Of a DNA stretch of 64,000 nt, positions 1 through 9,113 are shown piece after piece. Source of the stretch: Ensifer adhaerens. Lineage in GTDB: Bacteria; Pseudomonadota; Alphaproteobacteria; Rhizobiales; Rhizobiaceae. The notes beneath the pieces were generated by a model that was not told the DNA's origin, ran no database searches, and saw only the letters and a list, made by a program, of their open reading frames with translations. The stretch covers positions 1,090,795 to 1,154,794 of the forward strand of contig NZ_JABEKT010000001.1 in the NCBI RefSeq assembly GCF_013283195.1, read 5' to 3'. Both the position numbers and the translations under genes were made by a program. The first letter of the stretch is position 1. Every line of letters begins with the position of its first letter.

Positions 1-1
1 C

Positions 2-1267
2 TGGCGCGATCCCAAGACCTTCATCGCCATCGTCGAGGCGCAAAGCAGAAGCCCGGAGAGATCGGCGCAAATCGTGAACCACTTGGTCGAAACCTTCCTC
101 GGCGAGGAGACGGCTGCGCAATCGGGCTTCTTCCAGAAGACGACCGCGGCTCTCGACCAGCGCATCGCCGGCCTCAAGTCCGAGCTCGACACTGCGGAAA
201 AGGCGATCGAGGAGTATAAGGCGAGCAACGATATCGTTGGCGCAGGCGGCGAGCTGATTGCAGACAAGCAATTGCTCAGTCTCAGCGACCAGGTCGCGGC
301 TGCCCGCAACCGCATTGCGGAAGCAAAGGCGAAGGCCGAAGTCTCCGGAAGGGTCCGGATCGACGATGTGCTGACGGGCGCGTTTCCCGAAGAGGTCGGT
401 TCGATTGCGCTTGCCGAACTGCGCAAGCAATATGCCGCAACCCGGGCGCAACTGAGCTCGCTCGATGCAAGCCTCGGCCCCCGTCACCCGCAGCGCATCG
501 CCGTCGTGCAGTCGCTGGATTCCTCCCGTGCCGAGATTGCCAACGAGCTGCGGCGTATCGCTGCCGCTTCGCAGACCGATCTCGAGCGTGCGCAGCGGGC
601 GGAACAGGACCTCGTGAGGCAGTTTGCGGCACAGAAGGCCCGCCAGATCAACTCGTCCGGCGAAATGGTCGAGTTGCGTGAGCTGGAGAGAAATGCGGCA
701 GCGACCCGCGAGATCTACGAATCCTTCCTGAAGCGCGCCAGCGAAACGCGCGAAGAAGAAAAGCTGACGACCAAGAACATCCGTGTCGTTTCGCGGGCGG
801 AACCTGCACTGTTGCCCAAGGGGCCGTCGCGAAAGATCATCGTCATCGGCGCAACTTTGGCCGGTTTCTTCGCCGGCTTCGGTCTCGGTATCCTGCTCGG
901 AATCTATCGCAGCCTGAACGGCTTGTTTGTCAGGCCGAAGGGCGGGCCGACGGAAACCGTCGACCCGGAGCCGCCGGAGCCCGGCACGGACCCGGATCCC
1001 TTGCCCGGCACACACAGTCAGCGGGAGGAGCAATTGCGCGAGATGGACCTGCCGCCGCCGTTCTCGCCGGCGGCGCACCACGCCCAGTCGCTGACCGCCG
1101 CCTATCTCGCTTCCCGCGAACTGGTGAAGCAGGAGCCCTCCGGCAAGCGCTCGCCTCGCGGTTTCGAACCTGACGAGGATGTCGGTATCGCCCAAGTTCA
1201 GGACGATCTTCGTGCGCTCAGGTCCCGCGTCGAGAGCTATTCCCGCCAGAAAGTCGCGCGTCGCTGA
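2..1267 (+). CDS. Wzz/GumC-type exopolysaccharide co-polymerase, C-terminal part
   Basis: The reading frame is open from base 2, so the gene begins upstream of the window; the GTG at 74 is an internal codon. About 420 residues are visible. Most of it is predicted coiled coil (long Glu/Arg/Ala-rich stretches, including the segment ending near LRELERNAAATREIYESFL), which is the periplasmic stalk typical of polysaccharide co-polymerases. A membrane segment follows (KIIVIGATLAGFFAGFGLGILLG begins near base 832). A Pro/Glu-rich cytoplasmic tail of about 110 residues comes last, with no Walker A motif or C-terminal tyrosine cluster, so a BY-kinase domain is not fused here. Proteins of this family control chain length and export of capsule or exopolysaccharide. 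The specific polymer cannot be read from this fragment. Confidence 0.8.
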   Translation, partial: WRDPKTFIAIVEAQSRSPERSAQIVNHLVETFLGEETAAQSGFFQKTTAALDQRIAGLKSELDTAEKAIEEYKASNDIVGAGGELIADKQLLSLSDQVAAARNRIAEAKAKAEVSGRVRIDDVLTGAFPEEVGSIALAELRKQYAATRAQLSSLDASLGPRHPQRIAVVQSLDSSRAEIANELRRIAAASQTDLERAQRAEQDLVRQFAAQKARQINSSGEMVELRELERNAAATREIYESFLKRASETREEEKLTTKNIRVVSRAEPALLPKGPSRKIIVIGATLAGFFAGFGLGILLGIYRSLNGLFVRPKGGPTETVDPEPPEPGTDPDPLPGTHSQREEQLREMDLPPPFSPAAHHAQSLTAAYLASRELVKQEPSGKRSPRGFEPDEDVGIAQVQDDLRALRSRVESYSRQKVARR

Positions 1268-1464
1268 ACCTCAGGATTTGCGGGTGTCATCAATGCGGCC
1301 CTTCAGTGATGAGAGGAAATGACGCTGCCTGCACTGTAAACGTGCGTCTGGCGATGCCTGCCCCTTGCATTTATGCGTTTGGGACAGCATAGGGCGCTTT
1401 GAGGCAATCGCCTTTCCCGAGGCGAATTAGAGTGTGCCACGAACAGGAAGCCAGGAGGAATGCC

Positions 1465-2364
1465 GTGACGACTGTGATTGATGGCAAGCAGGTCGCCGCT
1501 TCGGTTATCGAGGCCGTAAAATCCGCGACGCAAGCGCTTGAAGCGGATGCGGGCGTGCGTCCCGGTCTCGCGGTGGTGATCGTCGGCAACGATCCGGCCA
1601 GCCATGCCTACGTCTCCTCCAAGAGCAAAATGGCCAAGGAATGCGGCTTCCAGTCAGTCCAGCACACCCTGCCTGAGGACACGAGCCAGGACGATCTGGC
1701 GGCCCTCGTTGCCAAGCTCAACGCGGACGCCAGTATTCACGGCATTCTCGTCCAGCTGCCGCTGCCCAAGCATCTCAATTCCGAGCCGATCATCCAGTCG
1801 ATCCTGCCGGAAAAGGACGTGGACGGTCTGCATGTGGTCAACGCCGGCAAGCTGGCGACCGGCGATCTCGAAGGCGGTCTGGTTTCCTGTACGCCCGCCG
1901 GCGCGATGGTGTTCGTGCGCCAGACCCACAGTGAGGACCTTTCGGGCCTGAACGCAGTTGTCATCGGCCGCTCGAACCTTTTCGGCAAGCCGATGGCGGC
2001 TTTGCTGCTTGCCGCCAACGCGACGGTGACGACGGCGCATTCGCGCACGAAGGATCTGCCGGCGGTCTGCCGCAATGCCGATATTCTGGTCGCGGCTGTC
2101 GGTCGACCTGAAATGGTCAAGGCGGATTGGGTGAAGCCTGGCGCAACCGTGATCGATGTCGGCATTAACCGCGTGTCCGCACCGGAAAAAGGCGAGGGCA
2201 AATCCAAGCTCGTCGGCGACGTCGCTTTCGGTGAAGTGGAAAAGGTCGCAGGCGTGATCACGCCGGTGCCGGGTGGCGTCGGCCCAATGACCATTGCCAT
2301 GCTGATGGCAAACACCGTGATTGCCGCCTATCGCAAGGCGGGACGCAAGCCACCACGCTTCTGA
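1465..2364 (+). CDS. folD: Bifunctional methylenetetrahydrofolate dehydrogenase / methenyl-THF cyclohydrolase
   Basis: Interconverts 5,10-methylene-THF, methenyl-THF and 10-formyl-THF with NADP in the cytosol, supplying one-carbon units. The GTG at 1465 is chosen because AGGAGG lies at 1453-1458, six bases upstream, and the product then starts [11 protein letters not shown], as in alphaproteobacterial FolD; the frame stays open further upstream but that part (1399-1464) is not family-like. The 299 residues match the usual length. Visible hallmarks are the catalytic YVSSKSK loop, the QLPLPKHL substrate segment, the [11 protein letters not shown] nucleotide-binding turn and the C-terminal [10 protein letters not shown] signature. 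It stands alone: the upstream gene is unrelated and a GC-rich terminator follows at 2396-2421. Rhizobia often carry more than one folD copy, so this need not be the essential one. Confidence 0.93.
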   Translation: MTTVIDGKQVAASVIEAVKSATQALEADAGVRPGLAVVIVGNDPASHAYVSSKSKMAKECGFQSVQHTLPEDTSQDDLAALVAKLNADASIHGILVQLPLPKHLNSEPIIQSILPEKDVDGLHVVNAGKLATGDLEGGLVSCTPAGAMVFVRQTHSEDLSGLNAVVIGRSNLFGKPMAALLLAANATVTTAHSRTKDLPAVCRNADILVAAVGRPEMVKADWVKPGATVIDVGINRVSAPEKGEGKSKLVGDVAFGEVEKVAGVITPVPGGVGPMTIAMLMANTVIAAYRKAGRKPPRF

Positions 2365-2395
2365 TCAGCGCCAGCTGGTATCTGTCGTTACCCGG

Positions 2396-2421
2396 CGCGC
2401 CGCCTCCGCGGCGCGTTTTTT
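2396..2421 (+). terminator. Rho-independent terminator of folD
   Basis: CGCGCCGC, loop CTCC, GCGGCGCG, then a run of six T. It sits between convergent folD and aglR and touches the aglR stop codon. Confidence 0.85.
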
Positions 2422-3451
2422 ACTTCTGCGGGGCCGGGCCAGTCGAGGCTCGGACGATCAATTCGGCGCGCCAGAGTTCCTGGTCGGGAAAAGCGCCGCT
2501 CTTGAGGATGCCTGCAATCAACCGAGTGGCGATGCGCCCGCCGGCTGCCCGCAGCGATGAGCGCGTCGTCGTCAGCGGCACGCTGAAGTTTTCCGGCTTC
2601 AGCATCGGCAACACATCATCATGCGCGATCAGCGAGATGTCGCGACCGATCGCCATTCCCGCCTGATTGACGGCCCTGACGGCGCCGAGCGCCAGCACCG
2701 TGCTCGAACACAGAACGGCAGTTGGCGCGTCGGGCTGCTGCAGGAAGCGCTGCATGCTGCGGTAGCCGTGTTCGTCAGTCATCAGCGAGTGATGGACGAG
2801 CGCCTCGTCGATGTTGAGGCCGTGTTCGGCCAGCGCCTTCGCCATGCCTTTCCGGCGGCGAATGGAAAAGCTGAGATAATCCGGACCGTTGATCAGTGCG
2901 ATCCGCTGGTGGCCGAGCTGGATCAGCAGGCGCGTCGCATCGTAAAAAGCACCGGTGTTGTCGATGTCGAGGAAAGGATAATCCCGTGTCTCGCCGATCG
3001 AGCGCCCATGCACGACAAAGGGCATGGACAGCGATTTGAGCATCGCGATGCGCGGATCGTTCGCGCGCATATAGGCAAGAAACAGCGCATCGACATTGCC
3101 GCTGGCGGCAAGCCGCTGGAAGGTCGCCTCTTCATCCTCCGGCGCACTGGGATTGAGGACGAAATGGAAGTCGTGTTTGACCGCTTCCTCGCCAAGCCCC
3201 GCCAGGAATTCCCCGAAATGCACGTCGGAATCGATGCCGGCGGCGATCGGCATCACCATGCCGATTGAATAGGCCCTGCCGGTGGCAAGCCGCTGCGCCG
3301 CCCGGTTCGGCCGATAGCCGGTTTCGCGCACGGCCTGCAGCACGCGCTGGCGGGTTTCCGCATTGACTTCCGGAAAGCCGTTCAACGCCCGGCTCACTGT
3401 CGTCTGTGACAGGCCGAGAAGTTCCGCGAGCTGCTTGAGATTGACCGCCAT
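2420..3451 (-). CDS. aglR: LacI-family repressor of the alpha-glucoside operon
   Basis: The 343-residue product has a classic LacI/GalR layout. The N-terminal helix-turn-helix (VNLKQLAELLGLSQTTVSRALNG, residues 3-25) is followed by the hinge helix (NRAAQRLATGRA) and a periplasmic-binding-like effector domain containing the LINGPDY segment. The ATG at 3451 is preferred over the longer frame because GGGAGGAAA lies just upstream. The gene diverges from aglE across a 290-base region with three AAGCGCTT-core palindromes, the expected LacI-family operators; one (3466-3479) is only 15 bases upstream of the aglR start, which suggests autoregulation. By position and family it should repress aglEFGAK until an alpha-glucoside is present. 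The name is given by operon context and similarity to Sinorhizobium AglR. Confidence 0.87.
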   Translation of the reverse strand: MAVNLKQLAELLGLSQTTVSRALNGFPEVNAETRQRVLQAVRETGYRPNRAAQRLATGRAYSIGMVMPIAAGIDSDVHFGEFLAGLGEEAVKHDFHFVLNPSAPEDEEATFQRLAASGNVDALFLAYMRANDPRIAMLKSLSMPFVVHGRSIGETRDYPFLDIDNTGAFYDATRLLIQLGHQRIALINGPDYLSFSIRRRKGMAKALAEHGLNIDEALVHHSLMTDEHGYRSMQRFLQQPDAPTAVLCSSTVLALGAVRAVNQAGMAIGRDISLIAHDDVLPMLKPENFSVPLTTTRSSLRAAGGRIATRLIAGILKSGAFPDQELWRAELIVRASTGPAPQK

Positions 3452-3465
3452 GGTCAATTTTCCTC

Positions 3466-3479
3466 CCAAAGCGCTTTGG
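3466..3479. promoter_or_regulatory. LacI-family operator O1 (aglR-proximal)
   Basis: CCAAAGCGCTTTGG is a perfect 14-bp palindrome with the central CG typical of LacI/GalR operators. It lies at the 5' end of aglR, overlapping or next to its leader. Confidence 0.75.
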
Positions 3480-3623
3480 ATATCCCTTTGATTTTTGTGG
3501 TTTCATCCAGCGCCCTCAATTTCTGTAGCACTCGTTTTTCATCATACAAAGCAGAATTAGCCGGCTTCGCGCTGCAAAAAGTTGCCGCAAAGCAAAATAA
3601 TGTCGGGTGAGAGACGGTGAATC

Positions 3624-3637
3624 GAAAGCGCTTGACT
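3624..3637. promoter_or_regulatory. Degenerate operator O2 overlapping a possible -35 box
   Basis: GAAAGCGCTTGACT contains the 8-bp palindrome AAGCGCTT (3626-3633). The end overlaps TTGACT (3632-3637), a possible -35 element for aglE. I see no convincing -10 at the right spacing. Confidence 0.5.
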
Positions 3638-3668
3638 CCTGGAGTGTCGCAATGGTTTGTTAGGAAAC

Positions 3669-3682
3669 TCAAAGCGCTTTGA
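3669..3682. promoter_or_regulatory. LacI-family operator O3 (aglE-proximal)
   Basis: TCAAAGCGCTTTGA is a perfect 14-bp palindrome, 60 bases upstream of the aglE start. Its centre is 47 bp from O2 and 203 bp from O1, so loop formation between bound repressors is possible. Confidence 0.75.
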
Positions 3683-3741
3683 ATTTTGCGCATTGATGAT
3701 CTGCCCGGCGGGGTCCGGGTTCATCTTGGGAGGAGAACAAC

Positions 3742-5100
3742 GTGAAGAGATCATTTCTGTTGAGCGTGGCCGCGCTGGCGCTGTTTGCGGGCGCTGCCGG
3801 CGCTGCGGATCTGAAGTTCAAGCCTGGCGAAGACAGCAAATTCAACTGGGCGAGCTTCGAGGAATTCAAGAAGGGTCATGACCTCAAGGGGCAGACGCTG
3901 ACGATCTTCGGCCCCTGGCGCGGCGAGGACGAGGCGCTCTTCAAGAGCGTCTATGCCTATTTCGTCGAGGCGACCGGCGTCGAGATCAAGTATTCGTCCT
4001 CTGAAAACTACGAACAGCAGATCGTCATCGACACCCAGGCCGGCAGCCCGTCCGATATTTCCATCCTGCCGCAGCCGGGCCTCATCGGCGATCTTGCGTC
4101 CAAGGGTTACCTGACGCCGCTCGGCGATGACACCCAGAAGTGGCTGCTCGACAATTATGCCGCCGGCCAGTCCTGGGTCGACCTTTCGACCTACAAGGGC
4201 AAGGACGGCAACGCCGCCCTTTATGCCTTCCCCTACAAGATCGACGTGAAGTCGCTGGTCTGGTACTCGCCGGAGAACTTCGAGGACGCCGGCTACGAAG
4301 TGCCCAAGACCATGGAAGAGCTGAAGGCGCTGACCGAGAAGATCGCCGCTGACGGCCAGAAGCCCTGGTGCATCGGCCTCGGCTCGGGCGGCGCGACCGG
4401 CTGGCCCGCCACCGACTGGGTCGAAGACATGATGCTGCGCACGCAGCCCGCCGATGTCTACGACAAGTGGGTCAAGAACGAGATCCCGTTCAACGATCCG
4501 GCCGTCGTTGGTGCGATCGACGAGTTTGGCTGGTTCGCCAAGAACGACAAGTTCGTCGATGGTGGCGCGGCTGCCGTCGCGTCGACCGACTTCCGCGACA
4601 GCCCGAAGGGCCTCTTCGCATCGCCGCCGAAGTGCTACCTGCATCACCAGGCATCGTTCATTCCGTCGTTCTTCCCTGAGGGCACGGTGATCGGCGAGGA
4701 TGCCGACTTCTTCTACATGCCGCCTTACGAAAGCAAGAAGGACCTCGGCAATCCAGTTCTGGGCGCCGGCACGCTGGCGATGATCACCAAGGACACGCCG
4801 GCATCACGCGCCTTCATCGAGTTCCTGAAGACGCCGATCGCGCATGAAGTCTGGATGGCGCAGACGAGCTTCCTGACGCCTTACAAGAGCGTCAACGTCG
4901 ACACCTACGGCAATCCGCCGCTGAAGAAGCAGGGCGAAATCCTGCTGAACGCGACGACGTTCCGCTTCGACGGCTCGGACCTGATGCCCGGCAAGATCGG
5001 CGCAGGCGCATTCTGGACCGGCATGGTCGACTTCGTCGGCGGCAAGTCGGCGACCGACGTTGCCGACAGCGTTCAGAAGGCCTGGGACGCCATCAAGTAA
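3742..5100 (+). CDS. aglE: Alpha-glucoside ABC transporter, periplasmic binding protein
   Basis: First gene of aglEFGAK. The product has 452 residues, with a signal peptide over residues 1-21 (charged MKR start, hydrophobic core, AGA|AD cleavage), and then a type-1 sugar solute-binding fold (family of MalE/AraN-like extracellular proteins). It begins at GTG 3742, seven bases after GGGAGGAG. Residues such as IFGPWRGEDEALF and the QPGLIGDLASKGYLTPL segment are typical of the AglE subgroup, which in Sinorhizobium binds sucrose, maltose, trehalose and other alpha-glucosides. It is separated from aglF by a 139-base gap containing a GC-rich hairpin (5110-5135), which would favour excess binding protein over permease. 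Confidence 0.88.
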   Translation: MKRSFLLSVAALALFAGAAGAADLKFKPGEDSKFNWASFEEFKKGHDLKGQTLTIFGPWRGEDEALFKSVYAYFVEATGVEIKYSSSENYEQQIVIDTQAGSPSDISILPQPGLIGDLASKGYLTPLGDDTQKWLLDNYAAGQSWVDLSTYKGKDGNAALYAFPYKIDVKSLVWYSPENFEDAGYEVPKTMEELKALTEKIAADGQKPWCIGLGSGGATGWPATDWVEDMMLRTQPADVYDKWVKNEIPFNDPAVVGAIDEFGWFAKNDKFVDGGAAAVASTDFRDSPKGLFASPPKCYLHHQASFIPSFFPEGTVIGEDADFFYMPPYESKKDLGNPVLGAGTLAMITKDTPASRAFIEFLKTPIAHEVWMAQTSFLTPYKSVNVDTYGNPPLKKQGEILLNATTFRFDGSDLMPGKIGAGAFWTGMVDFVGGKSATDVADSVQKAWDAIK

Positions 5101-5109
5101 AAACCGGAC

Positions 5110-5135
5110 GGCGGGCGGTGATTGCGCCGCCCGCC
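5110..5135 (+). other. Intercistronic hairpin after aglE
   Basis: GGCGGGCGG pairs with CCGCCCGCC across an 8-base loop. There is no T run, so it looks like an mRNA-stabilising or attenuating hairpin and not a full terminator. Confidence 0.6.
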
Positions 5136-5239
5136 CAGTCCTCTGGGTCCGTTGAACGTTCAGTGCGACGGGACCCCAACGAGAACGGCGACAATCGCCA
5201 TGCCCTGCGCGAAATGTGCACTTGGGGGAGGGACATGTC

Positions 5240-6250
5240 ATGCAACAGCTCGTCTTTGCGGTAGGCACCATGGTGGCCGGGGTGCTCGGCTGTGCTGCCT
5301 ATTTCTGGGGAACCAGCTACATTCTCGATTTGATCTTCCCGTCGAAAGGGCGATCCGGTGTCGAGGCGTCGCGCAACCTGCGCATTACCAACGCCATCCG
5401 GCCATGGCTGTTTCTCGCCCCGGCGCTGTTTGCGCTGACGATCTACCTCATCTACCCCGTGATCATGTCGGTCTGGTTCAGCGTGCATGATCGCGCCGGC
5501 CAGAACTTCGTCGGTGCCAGCAACTACGTCTGGATGCTGAACGACGGCGAGTTTCGCCAGTCGATCTTCAACAATTTCCTCTGGCTCCTGGTGGTGCCAG
5601 CGCTCGCCACCTTCTTCGGGCTTGTCATCGCCGCTTTGACCGACCGGATCTGGTGGGGCAACATCGCCAAGACCCTGATCTTCATGCCGATGGCGATCTC
5701 CTTCGTCGGCGCTGCCGTCATCTGGAAGTTCATCTACGATTATCGCGCCGAGGGCACCGAACAGATCGGTCTCTTGAACGCGATCGTCGTCGCTTTCGGC
5801 GGCGATCCGCAGGCCTGGATCACGCTACCGTTCTGGAACAACTTCTTCCTGATGGCGATCCTGGTCTGGATCCAGACCGGCTTTGCCATGGTGATCCTCT
5901 CGGCGGCGCTGCGCGGCATCCCGGAGGAAACGGTGGAGGCCGCCGTGATCGATGGCGCCAACGGATGGCAGATCTTCTTCAAGATCATGGTGCCGCAGAT
6001 CTGGGGCACGATCGCCGTGGTCTGGACGACGATCACCATCCTCGTCCTCAAGGTGTTCGATATCGTGCTGGCGATGACCAACGGACAGTGGCAGAGCCAG
6101 GTGCTCGCCAATCTCATGTTCGACTGGATGTTCCGCGGCGGTGGCGACTTCGGTCGCGGCGCGGCGATCGCCGTCGTTATCATGGTGCTGGTCATCCCGA
6201 TCATGGTTTGGAACATTCGCAACGCGGCCAAAGAAATGAAGGGGCACTGA
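5240..6250 (+). CDS. aglF: Alpha-glucoside ABC transporter permease
   Basis: Inner-membrane permease of the MalF class, 336 residues from ATG 5240; GGGGGAGGG lies at 5224-5232, and the upstream in-frame ATG at 5216 has no such site. Hydrophobic segments start near residues 5 and 60 (the second reads FLAPALFALTIYLIYPVIMSV), with several more downstream. The cytoplasmic EAA loop that contacts the ATPase is visible as EAAVIDGANGWQIFFKIMVPQ. The gene is followed by aglG after one base, so the two permeases are almost certainly co-translated and form the heterodimeric channel for AglE-delivered sugars. Confidence 0.9.
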   Translation: MQQLVFAVGTMVAGVLGCAAYFWGTSYILDLIFPSKGRSGVEASRNLRITNAIRPWLFLAPALFALTIYLIYPVIMSVWFSVHDRAGQNFVGASNYVWMLNDGEFRQSIFNNFLWLLVVPALATFFGLVIAALTDRIWWGNIAKTLIFMPMAISFVGAAVIWKFIYDYRAEGTEQIGLLNAIVVAFGGDPQAWITLPFWNNFFLMAILVWIQTGFAMVILSAALRGIPEETVEAAVIDGANGWQIFFKIMVPQIWGTIAVVWTTITILVLKVFDIVLAMTNGQWQSQVLANLMFDWMFRGGGDFGRGAAIAVVIMVLVIPIMVWNIRNAAKEMKGH

Positions 6251-6251
6251 G

Positions 6252-7400
6252 ATGAACCCGGCGACCCGCTCCCCTCTCACCTGGGCCGTACACCTCTCGG
6301 TCCTTCTTCTGGTCGCGCTCTGGACCCTGCCGACCGCGGGCCTGTTGATCTCGTCGCTGCGCGACAAGGATCAGCTCGCAGTCTCCGGCTGGTGGACGGC
6401 CCTGTCGACCTCGACCCAGAACATCGTCGCCCGTGCACCGGGGGCCGATACCCAGGTCGAACGCGACGGCAAGTTCGTGATCTCAGGCGATGTACTCGAA
6501 GGCACCGCCGCCGGCGAAGTCTCCGCCTTCGGCTTTTCGAGCCAAAAGCCGACGGCGTTCAAGGCCGGCGAAACGGCCGAGCTGAATGACGGCGAGAAGC
6601 TGACGGTACAGGCCGATGGCAGCTTCGAGATCGTCTCCGACACCAAGATGGAAGGTTCGCGCGGCCAGCGTATCTTCTTCACTGCCGCCATTCCCCCTCG
6701 CTTCACTTTCGACAACTACGTCGAGGTCCTGAGTGCCGAAGGCATCGGCGCCTCCTTCATCAACTCGCTGACGGTCGCCATTCCCTCGACGATCATCCCG
6801 ATCCTGATTGCAGCCTTTGCCGCTTATGCCCTCGCCTGGATGCCGTTTCCGGGGCGCGCGATCCTGATCGCCGTCGTCGTCGGCCTGCTCGTCGTGCCGC
6901 TGCAGATGTCGCTCATCCCGCTTCTGAAGCTCTATAACGGCGTCGGCGCCTTCTTCGGCGTGCCGGCCAAGACCTATGTCGGCATCTGGCTTGCCCATAC
7001 CGGCTTCGGCCTGCCGCTGGCGATCTATCTCTTGCGCAACTACATGGCCGGCCTGCCGCGCGAGATCATGGAATCCGCGCGTGTCGACGGCGCCAGCGAC
7101 TTCGACATCTTCGTCAAGATCATCCTGCCGCTGTCGTTTCCGGCGCTGGCGTCGTTCGCGATCTTCCAGTTCCTGTGGACCTGGAACGACCTGCTGGTCG
7201 CCATCGTCTTCCTCGGCGCAGGCCAGGATGAACTCGTGCTGACCGGCCGGCTGGTCAATCTTCTCGGCTCTCGCGGCGGCAACTGGGAGATCCTGACCGC
7301 CTCCGCCTTCATCACCATCATCGTCCCCCTGATCGTCTTCTTCAGCCTGCAGCGCTATCTCGTGCGCGGCCTGCTGGCGGGATCGGTCAAGGGCGGCTGA
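6252..7400 (+). CDS. aglG: Alpha-glucoside ABC transporter permease with periplasmic insert
   Basis: MalG-class permease, 382 residues, starting one base after the aglF stop. TM1 covers about residues 10-36. The remaining hydrophobic segments start near residue 165 (INSLTVAIPSTIIPILIAAFAAYALAW) and include the EAA loop ESARVDGASDFDIFVKIILPL. Between TM1 and TM2 is an insert of about 120 residues (roughly 40-160) that is hydrophilic and beta-rich by eye (repeated short Gly/Asp turns such as ERDGKFVISGDV). It would face the periplasm, where AglE docks. MalG-type proteins are usually shorter (about 280-300 residues), so the extra length is this insert. Confidence 0.9.
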   Translation: MNPATRSPLTWAVHLSVLLLVALWTLPTAGLLISSLRDKDQLAVSGWWTALSTSTQNIVARAPGADTQVERDGKFVISGDVLEGTAAGEVSAFGFSSQKPTAFKAGETAELNDGEKLTVQADGSFEIVSDTKMEGSRGQRIFFTAAIPPRFTFDNYVEVLSAEGIGASFINSLTVAIPSTIIPILIAAFAAYALAWMPFPGRAILIAVVVGLLVVPLQMSLIPLLKLYNGVGAFFGVPAKTYVGIWLAHTGFGLPLAIYLLRNYMAGLPREIMESARVDGASDFDIFVKIILPLSFPALASFAIFQFLWTWNDLLVAIVFLGAGQDELVLTGRLVNLLGSRGGNWEILTASAFITIIVPLIVFFSLQRYLVRGLLAGSVKGG

Positions 7401-7423
7401 TCTCACAGGGACTTCTGAACGCA

Positions 7424-9082
7424 ATGAGCATGACTGAAATGAGCGAATCCATATTGCAGGTCGATAAGGACTGGTGGCGCGGCGCGGTGATCTATCAGAT
7501 CTATCCGCGCTCCTACCAGGATTCCAACGGCGACGGCATCGGCGACTTGAAGGGCATCACCGCCCGCCTGCCGCATGTCGCCTCGCTCGGCGCCGATGCC
7601 ATCTGGATCTCGCCCTTCTTCACCTCACCGATGAAGGATTTCGGCTACGACGTTTCGAATTACACCGACGTCGACGGCATCTTCGGCAATCTCGCCGATT
7701 TCGATGCGCTGATCGCCGAGGCGCACAGGCTCGGCATTCGGGTGATGATCGACCTCGTCCTGTCCCACACTTCGGACCAGCACCCCTGGTTCGTCGAAAG
7801 CCGCTCAAGCCGGACCAACGCCAAGGCGGACTGGTATGTCTGGGCGGATTCCAAGCCCGATGGAACGCCGCCCAACAACTGGCTGTCGATCTTCGGCGGC
7901 TCGGCCTGGGCCTGGGATCCGACGCGGCTACAATACTACCTGCACAACTTCCTGACTTCGCAGCCGGACCTCAACCTGCACAATCCGGATGTGCAGGAGT
8001 CGCTTCTGGGCGTCGAGCGTTTCTGGCTGGAGCGCGGCGTCGATGGCTTCCGTCTCGACACCATCAATTTCTACTTCCACGACAAGCAGCTGCGGGATAA
8101 CCCGGCGCTGGCGCCCGAGCGCCGCAACGCCTCCACCGCGCCCGCGGTCAATCCGTACAACTATCAGGAACATCTCTACGACAAGAACCAGCCGGAGAAC
8201 CTGGCGTTCCTGAAGCGTTTCCGTTCCGTCATGGACGAATTTCCGGCAATCGCCGCCGTTGGCGAAGTCGGCGACAGCCAGCGCGGCCTCGAGATCGCCG
8301 GCGAATACACCTCCGGCGGCGACAAGATGCACATGTGCTACGCCTTCGAGTTCCTCGCGCCAGAAGCGCCGACGCCGGAACGTGTCGCCGAAGTCCTGCG
8401 TGATTTTCACAAGGCGGCCCCCGAGGGCTGGGCCTGCTGGGCCTTTTCCAATCACGACGTCGTTCGCCATGTCAGCCGATGGGGCGATGGCGTGACCGAT
8501 CAAGACGCCTACGCCAAGCTGCTCGCCAGTCTGCTGATGTCGCTGCGCGGTTCCGTATGTCTCTATCAGGGCGAAGAGCTGGCGCTCACTGAAGCCGAGC
8601 TTGCCTATGAAGACCTGAAGGATCCCTACGGCATTCAGTTCTGGCCCGACTTCAAGGGGCGCGACGGCTGCCGCACGCCGATGGTCTGGGACAGCGCTGC
8701 GGTCAACGGCGGCTTCGGCGATGCCAAGCCATGGTTGCCGGTGCCGGCCGAGCATCTGAAGCGGGCAGTCTCCACGCAGAAGGGCAACGAGGCCTCCGTC
8801 ATGGAGCATTATCGCCGCTTCCTGCAGTTCCGCAAAGCGCATCCGGCCTTTGCCAAGGGCGAGATCGAGTTTCGCGGCACCGATGGGCCGGTTCTGGCCT
8901 TCGTGCGCAGCCACGGCAACGAGAAGCTTTTCTGCGCCTTCAACATGAGCGGCGCGGCCGCGACGGCCGATCTGCCTGGGGAGCCAGTGGAAGCGCTTGA
9001 AGGTCATGGCTTTACAGCCGAGATCAGGGACAACAAGGTCAATCTTCCGGCCTGGAGCGCATTCTTCGCGCGCCTGGTTTGA
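7424..9082 (+). CDS. aglA: Alpha-glucosidase, glycoside hydrolase family 13
   Basis: Cytoplasmic exo-acting alpha-glucosidase of 552 residues with no signal peptide, so it hydrolyses alpha-glucosides after import by AglEFGK. GH13 motifs are intact: DLVLSHTSDQHPWF (region I), GVDGFRLDTINF with nucleophile Asp212, GEVGD with acid/base Glu281, and FSNHDVVR with Asp345. The N-terminal QIYPRSYQDSNGDGIGDLKGI is characteristic of the oligo-1,6-glucosidase/maltase subfamily. It lies between permease and ATPase genes of one operon. The product, glucose, would enter through the zwf-pgl-edd route encoded a few kilobases downstream. An upstream GGGACT gives only a weak ribosome site. Confidence 0.92.
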   Translation: MSMTEMSESILQVDKDWWRGAVIYQIYPRSYQDSNGDGIGDLKGITARLPHVASLGADAIWISPFFTSPMKDFGYDVSNYTDVDGIFGNLADFDALIAEAHRLGIRVMIDLVLSHTSDQHPWFVESRSSRTNAKADWYVWADSKPDGTPPNNWLSIFGGSAWAWDPTRLQYYLHNFLTSQPDLNLHNPDVQESLLGVERFWLERGVDGFRLDTINFYFHDKQLRDNPALAPERRNASTAPAVNPYNYQEHLYDKNQPENLAFLKRFRSVMDEFPAIAAVGEVGDSQRGLEIAGEYTSGGDKMHMCYAFEFLAPEAPTPERVAEVLRDFHKAAPEGWACWAFSNHDVVRHVSRWGDGVTDQDAYAKLLASLLMSLRGSVCLYQGEELALTEAELAYEDLKDPYGIQFWPDFKGRDGCRTPMVWDSAAVNGGFGDAKPWLPVPAEHLKRAVSTQKGNEASVMEHYRRFLQFRKAHPAFAKGEIEFRGTDGPVLAFVRSHGNEKLFCAFNMSGAAATADLPGEPVEALEGHGFTAEIRDNKVNLPAWSAFFARLV

Positions 9083-9113
9083 GACAGACATAAGAGACGA
9101 AGGGGAGGGTGCG

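Noticed and set aside
3751-4647. 298-codon frame opposite aglE
   Set aside because: Shadow of aglE; no ribosome site and no family features.
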